This document shows positions 7,585 through 11,612 of a stretch of 11,612 nt of DNA, piece by piece. The stretch's first letter is position 1. Every line of letters starts with the position of its first letter. Made by a program: the position numbers and the translations under genes. Source of the DNA: Bacteroidota bacterium. GTDB taxonomy: Bacteria; Bacteroidota; Bacteroidia; Bacteroidales; VadinHA17. The notes under the pieces were generated by a model. That model saw only the letters and a program-made list of their open reading frames with translations. It ran no database searches and was not told the DNA's origin. The DNA is taken from positions 1 through 11,612 of the forward strand of contig DUOU01000016.1 of NCBI GenBank assembly GCA_012838685.1, written 5' to 3'.

Positions 7585-7678
7585 AATTTTTTAATTTTTG
7601 AAGGTCAGCGGTCGTTTGTCTGTCGACACTTAGGTGCTGAACGATCGGTTAATAATAAATTTAAGATAATTGGAACAT
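7585..7678 (-). other. rpmI-rplT spacer with possible RNA structure
   Basis: This 94-nt spacer is unusually long for the operon. It contains the 8-bp palindrome TGTCGACA. On the minus strand, CGTTCAGC lies upstream of AACG and GCTG segments that could pair in a crossing (pseudoknot-like) manner. Each helix is only 4-5 bp, so this is weak. An L20-binding site or an RNA-processing site is possible but not shown. Confidence 0.2.
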
Positions 7679-7876
7679 CTATTTGCCGGCCAACAACAAC
7701 TTGACGTTTTTCTCGTCAGCTTTGCTCACCTCACCAAAATAACCAAGGTTTCTTTTCCTCTTGGTAGATTTTTTTGTCAGGATATGGCTCTTAAACGCAT
7801 GTTTCCTCTTGATCTTCCCTGTTCCGGTGAGAGAAAATCTCTTTTTCGCTCCCGGATTTGTCTTCATCTTTGGCAT
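7679..7876 (-). CDS. rpmI: 50S ribosomal protein L35
   Basis: Small basic large-subunit protein bL35. The 65-aa product has the family hallmark N-terminus MPKMKTNPGAKKRFSLTGTG followed by KIKRKHAFKSHIL and a lysine-rich middle, ending LLLAGK. The length is standard. It starts 27 bp after the infC stop and has no Shine-Dalgarno, which is normal for this phylum. Its place between infC and rplT is the conserved order in most bacteria. Confidence 0.97.
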   Translation of the reverse strand: MPKMKTNPGAKKRFSLTGTGKIKRKHAFKSHILTKKSTKRKRNLGYFGEVSKADEKNVKLLLAGK

Positions 7877-7903
7877 TTTATTTATAAGTAAATCAATAAA
7901 AAA

Positions 7904-8455
7904 CTATTTCTTCTTTTTAGGAGATATTGTTATTGTCATCCTTTTTCCCTCAAGTTTCGGGAGTTGGTCAACTTTTCCGTATTCTTCGAGATCATTCGCG
8001 AATCTCAGCAGCAGAAGTTCGCCCTGCTCCTTAAAAAGTATCGAACGACCCTTAAAATAGACGTAAGACCTAACCTTTGCCCCCTCCTCAAGGAACTTGA
8101 TCGCATGTTTGAGCTTAAAATTATAATCGTGATCATCCGTATTGGGCCCGAACCTGATCTCCTTAACCACAACTTTTGTGGATTTGGCTTTGATCTCTTT
8201 CTGTTTCTTCTTTTGTTGGTAAAGAAACTTTTGATAATCAACAATCCTGCAAACAGGTGGATCCGCGGTTGGAGCTATCTCCACCAAATCAAGTTCCATC
8301 TTATCCGCCATTTTGAGGGCATCCTGAATACTCAAAACCTCTGTTTCTATTCCTTCACCGACAACTCTGACCGTTTTCGCGGTAATTTTGTTGTTAATTT
8401 TGTGAAGCGGCTGGTTTGCCCTGCCGAAACTTCGTCTGGTTGGTCCTCCGCTTAT
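7904..8455 (-). CDS. infC: Translation initiation factor IF-3 with a probable AUA start
   Basis: IF-3 binds the 30S subunit, prevents premature 50S joining and checks the initiator tRNA-start codon match. The open frame is bounded upstream by a TAG at 8468-8470. It contains no ATG, GTG or TTG before a TTG at 8333-8335, which would remove the first 40 residues, including the conserved HKINNKI-TAKTVRVVGE part of the N-terminal domain. The only start that keeps this domain and sits behind a ribosome site is ATA at 8453-8455, eight bases after a perfect AGGAGG. It gives 183 aa beginning (M)SGGPTRRSFGRANQPLHKINN. The N domain continues through ELDLVEIAPTADPPVCRIVDY. The C domain includes VKEIRFGPNTDDHDYNFK, KGRSILFKEQGE and GKRMTITISPKKKK. 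Rare start codons (usually AUU) are a known feature of infC, used for autoregulation by IF-3. The gene lies 43 bp after thrS. Confidence 0.92.
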   Translation of the reverse strand: MSGGPTRRSFGRANQPLHKINNKITAKTVRVVGEGIETEVLSIQDALKMADKMELDLVEIAPTADPPVCRIVDYQKFLYQQKKKQKEIKAKSTKVVVKEIRFGPNTDDHDYNFKLKHAIKFLEEGAKVRSYVYFKGRSILFKEQGELLLLRFANDLEEYGKVDQLPKLEGKRMTITISPKKKK

Positions 8456-8463
8456 AGCCTTAT

Positions 8464-8469
8464 CCTCCT
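8464..8469 (-). promoter_or_regulatory. Perfect Shine-Dalgarno AGGAGG before infC
   Basis: AGGAGG on the minus strand lies in the thrS-infC gap, with eight bases to the ATA codon at 8455. The other genes in this window whose starts are visible lack such a motif, as expected for Bacteroidota. This site is therefore exceptional and fixes the infC start. Confidence 0.85.
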
Positions 8470-8498
8470 AAATTTGGTTAATAATTAAAATTATAGCT

Positions 8499-10439
8499 TC
8501 AATATGCGATTTCTTTTTTCATCTCGGAACGGATGAAATCGATGAATTCTTCGACTTTCATCGTCCCTTTATCTCCTTCTCCCTGCTTTCTAACGGATAC
8601 TGTACCGCTTTCAGCCTCTTTCTCGCCAACGATAAGCAGATACGGAATTCTTTTTAACTCATTATCCCTTATCTTCTTACCTATCTTCTCACTTCTCTCG
8701 TCAATTAAGGTGCAAATATCGGAATTATTTAGAATTTGCAAAACATTATTTGAATAATCGTGGAATTTTTCGCTTATGGGCAATATAACGGCCTTCTCCG
8801 GTGAAAGCCAAAGGGGGAATTTCCCTGCGTTGTTTTCGATCATTACGGCGACAAACCTTTCGAGTGAGCCAAAAATTGCCCTATGGATCATTATAGGTCT
8901 GTGTTTCTGGTTGTCGCTTCCATTATATGTGAGATCAAATCTCTCGGGAAGGTTGTAATCCACCTGTATAGTGCCCAGTTGCCATTTCCTTCCGATGGCG
9001 TCGCGCACCATAAAGTCGAGTTTCGGCCCATAAAAGGCGGCCTCTCCCAGTTCTACCGTTGTCTGCAGTCCTTTTTTGTTCGCAGCCTCAACAATAGCCT
9101 TCTCCGCTTTTTCCCAGTTCTCCTCCGATCCTATATATTTTTCTTTGTTTTCGGGATCCCTCAGCGAGATTTGAGCGGAGAACTCCTTGAAATCCAGTGA
9201 CCTGAAGATCAACAACACATCATCAACAATGCTCATAAACTCTTCCTGCAACTGATCGGGGCGGCAATAGATATGCGCATCGTCCTGGGTGAAGCTCCTT
9301 ACCCTTGTCAGACCGTGGAGCTCACCGCTCTGTTCATATCTGTAAACTGTGCCGAATTCGGCCATCTTTATCGGAAGATCCTTGTATGAATGGGGGGTGG
9401 CATTGTAAATCTCGCAGTGGTGGGGACAGTTCATAGGTTTCAACATGAACTGTTCCCCCTCCTGTGGGGTAGAGATAGGTTGGAACGAGTCCTTACCATA
9501 TTTCTCGAAATGTCCCGATGTCTTGTAGAGGCTGACATTCCCGATATGGGGTGTCGTAACTATTTTATATCCTTTTTTCTTGAGTATTGAGGTAAGAAAA
9601 TCGATCAGTGTCTGCCTGATCGCGGCGCCTTTTGGCAGCCACAGTGGCAGCCCCATTCCCACGTTCGGGGAAAAGGTGAATAGTTCAAGCTCTTTGCCTA
9701 TCCTGCGGTGATCCCTTCTCTTGGCCTCCTCCAGGAATAGAAGATATTCATCGAGTAGTTTCTGTTTCGGGAAGCTGATGCCATATATCCTGGTGAGCAT
9801 TTTTCTCTTCTCGTCGCCTCTCCAGTAAGCGCCGGCCACACTGGTAAGTTTAATGGCCTTTATCGGCTCGGTAGAGAGGAGGTGGGGACCGCGGCAAAGG
9901 TCGGTAAATTCTCCCTGTGTATAGAGGGATATCGTTCCATCCTCCAGTTCGCCTATCAACTCGGTTTTATACTCATCGCCCTTTTTGGAGAAAAGCTCCA
10001 TAGCCTCTTTCTTGCTGATTTGCTTTCTGCTGTATGTAAGATTTTGGGAGGCCATCTCCTTCATCTTGTTTTCAATAGCCGGTAAATCGGAATCGGTTAT
10101 TATCCTGTCTTCGCCCGGATCAACATCGTAATAAAAGCCGTTTTCAATGGCCGGGCCGATACCAAACTTGATTCCCGGATAAAGAGCCTCAAGAGCTCCG
10201 GCCATAAGGTGGGCCGAAGAGTGCCAGAAGGCATGTTTTCCCATATCGTCCTCCCATTTGTGGAGCACTATCGAGCCATCGGCAGTAATCTCCCTGTTTA
10301 GGTCGTAAGGTTCACCGTTAACTGTCGCCGCCAGCACCTCTTTGGCCAGGCGGGGGCTTATCTGTTCCGCTATCTCTACAGCGGTTATCCCTTTTTTGTA
10401 TTTTTTTGAATTCCCATCGGGGAACGTTATCTCGATCAT
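8499..10439 (-). CDS. thrS: Threonyl-tRNA synthetase
   Basis: Class II aminoacyl-tRNA synthetase that charges tRNA-Thr in the cytoplasm and edits mis-attached serine. The 646-aa product is full length. Residues 1-61 form the TGS domain. The editing domain carries HSSAH (73-77) and C182-RGP-H186. The catalytic core follows, with motif 2 around TVYRYEQSGELHGLTRVRSF (364-383). The zinc ligands C338 (MNCPHH), H389 (QDDAHI) and H519 (IMIHRAIFGS) correspond to E. coli C334, H385 and H511. Motif 3 is around HRAIFGSLERF, and an anticodon-binding domain (PISEKFHDY... to the end) closes the protein. It starts with MIEITFPDG at ATG 10439; only a weak AGGG precedes it. It is the first gene of the operon with infC, rpmI and rplT. 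A good promoter lies directly upstream with a leader of roughly 20 nt, too short for a T-box. Confidence 0.98.
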   Translation of the reverse strand: MIEITFPDGNSKKYKKGITAVEIAEQISPRLAKEVLAATVNGEPYDLNREITADGSIVLHKWEDDMGKHAFWHSSAHLMAGALEALYPGIKFGIGPAIENGFYYDVDPGEDRIITDSDLPAIENKMKEMASQNLTYSRKQISKKEAMELFSKKGDEYKTELIGELEDGTISLYTQGEFTDLCRGPHLLSTEPIKAIKLTSVAGAYWRGDEKRKMLTRIYGISFPKQKLLDEYLLFLEEAKRRDHRRIGKELELFTFSPNVGMGLPLWLPKGAAIRQTLIDFLTSILKKKGYKIVTTPHIGNVSLYKTSGHFEKYGKDSFQPISTPQEGEQFMLKPMNCPHHCEIYNATPHSYKDLPIKMAEFGTVYRYEQSGELHGLTRVRSFTQDDAHIYCRPDQLQEEFMSIVDDVLLIFRSLDFKEFSAQISLRDPENKEKYIGSEENWEKAEKAIVEAANKKGLQTTVELGEAAFYGPKLDFMVRDAIGRKWQLGTIQVDYNLPERFDLTYNGSDNQKHRPIMIHRAIFGSLERFVAVMIENNAGKFPLWLSPEKAVILPISEKFHDYSNNVLQILNNSDICTLIDERSEKIGKKIRDNELKRIPYLLIVGEKEAESGTVSVRKQGEGDKGTMKVEEFIDFIRSEMKKEIAY

Positions 10440-10466
10440 CCCTAGAAACTATTAATGAAACGTCCG

Positions 10467-10498
10467 CAAAGGTAACTATTATTTGGACACATTGTCAA
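10467..10498 (-). promoter_or_regulatory. thrS operon promoter (TTG-N21-TACCTTTG)
   Basis: On the minus strand TACCTTTG (10467-10474) matches the Bacteroidota -7 consensus TAnnTTTG exactly, and TTG (10496-10498, in GGTTGACA) sits 21 bp upstream as the -33 element. The predicted start is around 10460, about 20 nt before the thrS ATG. This is the best promoter in the window. Confidence 0.75.
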
Positions 10499-10546
10499 CC
10501 TTATTCTAAGGTTATATAACCGCATATTCAACTTGCCAATGCGGTT
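10497..10546. repeat. Overlapping palindromes upstream of the thrS promoter
   Basis: Three dyads overlap: AACCTTA-TTC-TAAGGTT (10497-10513), the perfect palindrome GGTTATATAACC (10510-10521), and AACCGCAT (10518-10525) / ATGCGGTT (10539-10546) with a 13-nt loop. They share AACC/GGTT ends, so neighbouring arms can pair in alternative ways. The first overlaps the thrS -33 element. The last one is followed on the plus strand by TTAT and could act as a weak terminator. Operator and terminator roles are both inferences. Confidence 0.6.
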
Positions 10547-10558
10547 TTATTCAAATAG

Positions 10559-10795
10559 GCGGGAAGCGGCTCTTTTTGGGAAAGGAAGCTAGGTTTTTTT
10601 CCGGGCAACTCCTATGGCAGGAAGGATATTTGGCCCGATTCTTTTGATGCTCCCGTTGGCGATCTGCCTTCGGGCGATTATTATACCATGTTTACCAAGT
10701 CTTTTGATTTTACCGATCGTCCTAGTCATGCGGAAACTGACAAATCATACAACACGGATAACATTACGTTCCGTATCAATTTCAGGATTAGGTGA
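10559..10795 (+). pseudogene. 5'-truncated coding remnant, unknown family
   Basis: The frame opens after a TAG at 10556-10558 and runs to TGA 10793-10795. It encodes 78 residues (AGSGSFWERKLGFFPGNS..., ending DNITFRINFRIR) that look like the C-terminus of a globular, probably beta-rich protein with normal codon use. There is no ATG, GTG or TTG upstream of a Met far inside the frame, and the sequence before it is the thrS promoter region, so the 5' part of the gene seems to be lost. GC content (31 of 60 at 10621-10680) resembles the housekeeping genes and not the AT-rich DNA that follows. I do not recognise the family. An overlapping frame (10614-10823) has an ATG but gives an implausibly hydrophobic product. 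The call rests on composition only. Confidence 0.4.
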
Positions 10796-10848
10796 TAGTT
10801 GGCAATATATATATACCAATTGAGTTTACACTAGTTCATATATAAAAA
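10796..10848. other. AT-rich junction with a TTGG...CCAA dyad
   Basis: The 53 bp between the coding remnant and the next gene contain TTGG (10799-10802) and CCAA (10816-10819) around an alternating AT tract, forming a small dyad. Composition changes sharply to AT-rich here. For the minus-strand gene this is the 3' flank; no clear T-run terminator follows. Confidence 0.3.
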
Positions 10849-11391
10849 CTATTCAAAGTTTATAATATCTTTGTTCATTATATTTAGTGTTTCTCCTTCT
10901 GGAATTACTTCGTATCTAACAGAAGCACATTTAGTTTCTGAAGGATTTATATCCCAATAGACTATTATGTTGTCAATTAAATCATATGGTAGGTTGTTGA
11001 AGTATCCATAGTAGCTTATGATTTCACAGTAATTAAACCTATTAACCACATCTGCTTTACCGCTTTTAAATAAAACCTTCCATGCAAACATGAACGGTTT
11101 ATGTGGAGGTTTTCCTATCTCCCAGGAAGTTCCCGATTTCAAAGAGATTTTTATCCTTTGGTCTGTATAGGTAGTGCCGTTATAACAATCAATACCGGAA
11201 TAAAACTCTCTGTTTTCCAAGATGTCTTTGGTAATTACATGGTCAACAATAGTTCTATCAATAAAATTATCGAAATTTTGAATACTCTCCGAAGATGGAT
11301 TAATATTTGTTATAATATTGTCACTACTCTGAGCAAAAGTTGTAGATATAGATACAAACAGTGTAATAAATAGAGATTTAATTAATTTCAT
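10849..11391 (-). CDS. Small exported protein of unknown function
   Basis: The 180-aa product begins with a clear signal peptide (MKLIKSLFITLFVSISTTFA, predicted cut before Q21), so it should reach the periplasm or beyond. The mature part of about 160 residues is rich in Asn, Ile, Asp and Tyr. It has three cysteines (C69, C122, C155), no membrane helix after the signal, no lipobox, and no C-terminal sorting domain that I can see. Central segments such as SWEIGKPPHKPFMFAWKVLF and FNYCEIISYYGYFNNLPYD look beta-rich. I do not recognise the family. The ATG follows the stop of the upstream gene by one base (TGA-T-ATG), which suggests one operon with translational coupling. GC content is low (16/60 at 10861-10920; 21/60 at 11041-11100) against about 50-58% in hand-counted lines of thrS and ppiD, consistent with acquired or fast-evolving DNA. 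Confidence 0.8.
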   Translation of the reverse strand: MKLIKSLFITLFVSISTTFAQSSDNIITNINPSSESIQNFDNFIDRTIVDHVITKDILENREFYSGIDCYNGTTYTDQRIKISLKSGTSWEIGKPPHKPFMFAWKVLFKSGKADVVNRFNYCEIISYYGYFNNLPYDLIDNIIVYWDINPSETKCASVRYEVIPEGETLNIMNKDIINFE

Positions 11392-11392
11392 A

Positions 11393-11612
11393 TCATTTAT
11401 AAAACAGAGTAAATAAAAACCTAAAGTTGATTAATGAGTTCCAAGTTACAGTATAATTTTTAGATACTGGAATAATCCTATTGAAAATGGACATCTCATT
11501 CACACTTATAAAAGTACCTGAAACTTTTAAATAACCATCAGAATTAAAATTAAGTGTTGAATTGTAGGGGCCATTTATTTGGTATTCAATATTTGTTCCG
11601 GTTTCTTGAAAA
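11393..11612 (-). CDS. C-terminal part of an unknown protein, upstream partner of the exported protein
   Basis: On the minus strand a frame is open from the window edge (first full codon at 11611) to TGA 11393-11395, encoding the last 72 residues. The product contains NIEYQINGPYNSTLNFNSDG, then YLKVSGTFIS, and ends LINFRFLFTLFYK. Alternating polar and hydrophobic residues suggest beta strands, and the last 12 residues are strongly hydrophobic and aromatic. No ATG is needed because the start lies beyond the window. The family is not recognised. The one-base gap to the next ATG and the shared AT-rich composition argue that the two genes work together or were acquired together. Confidence 0.6.
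   Translation of the reverse strand, partial: FQETGTNIEYQINGPYNSTLNFNSDGYLKVSGTFISVNEMSIFNRIIPVSKNYTVTWNSLINFRFLFTLFYK

Noticed and set aside
7904..8335. infC starting at TTG 8335
   Set aside because: It would delete the first 40 residues, including the conserved start of the IF-3 N-terminal domain, and has no ribosome site; the upstream ATA with AGGAGG fits far better.
10440..10560. T-box or other amino-acid riboswitch upstream of thrS
   Set aside because: The promoter sits about 30 bp from the start codon, leaving a leader too short for a T-box, and no T-box bulge sequence was seen.
10614..10823. Open frame with ATG encoding a very hydrophobic 69-residue peptide
   Set aside because: It overlaps a better coding frame (10559-10795) in another phase. 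Hydrophobicity of this kind is typical of an out-of-frame shadow of an Asp/Ser/Tyr-rich sequence, and no ribosome site is visible.
11101..11373. 90-residue plus-strand open frame opposite the exported protein gene
   Set aside because: The minus-strand frame has a clear signal peptide and a coupled start, whereas the plus-strand frame has neither a ribosome site nor recognisable features.
1..11612. CRISPR array, tRNA/rRNA genes, transposase or integrase
   Set aside because: No regularly spaced direct repeats, no tRNA-like cloverleaf ending and no recombinase motifs were noticed on either strand. I could not run a covariance or profile search.

Overview
The window looks like chromosomal DNA from a member of the Bacteroidota, most likely the Bacteroidia. 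The evidence is a type III glutamine synthetase very close to the Bacteroides protein, a PorE-like type IX secretion component, a PpiD of the long Bacteroidota kind, near absence of Shine-Dalgarno sequences, and promoters of the TAnnTTTG class upstream of ppiD and thrS. Family and genus cannot be fixed from this sequence.

Layout from left to right: (1) the 3' end of an unrecognised plus-strand gene (1-198); (2) convergent to it, a minus-strand multidomain OmpA-family protein with the PorE domain order (214-2199); (3) a 323-bp divergent control region with several dyads; (4) glnN, type III glutamine synthetase (2523-4712), followed by a terminator; (5) ppiD, a membrane-anchored parvulin-type foldase (4985-7105); (6) two back-to-back terminators (7123-7157 and 7181-7214) closing ppiD and the convergent ribosomal operon; (7) the minus-strand translation operon thrS-infC-rpmI-rplT (10439 down to 7240) with a recognisable promoter at 10467-10498; (8) a gene-poor stretch (10440-10848) holding overlapping palindromes and a 5'-truncated coding remnant; (9) an AT-rich pair of tightly linked minus-strand genes (10849-11612, the upstream one cut by the window edge), of which the downstream one encodes a small exported protein of unknown function.

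How the genes relate: PorE-like protein and PpiD both belong to the cell envelope (outer-membrane/peptidoglycan anchoring of secretion machinery, and periplasmic folding), but they are not in one operon. GlnN assimilates ammonia. thrS, infC, rpmI and rplT form the classic translation operon, in which IF3 and L20 are commonly autoregulators. Most of the window is ordinary housekeeping sequence. I see no convincing new multi-gene system. The strongest unusual signal is infC, whose only well-placed start is an AUA codon behind a perfect AGGAGG, in a lineage that rarely uses Shine-Dalgarno sequences. Secondary points are the mutually exclusive hairpins before glnN, the nested palindromes at the thrS promoter, and the uncharacterised AT-rich gene pair at the right edge.
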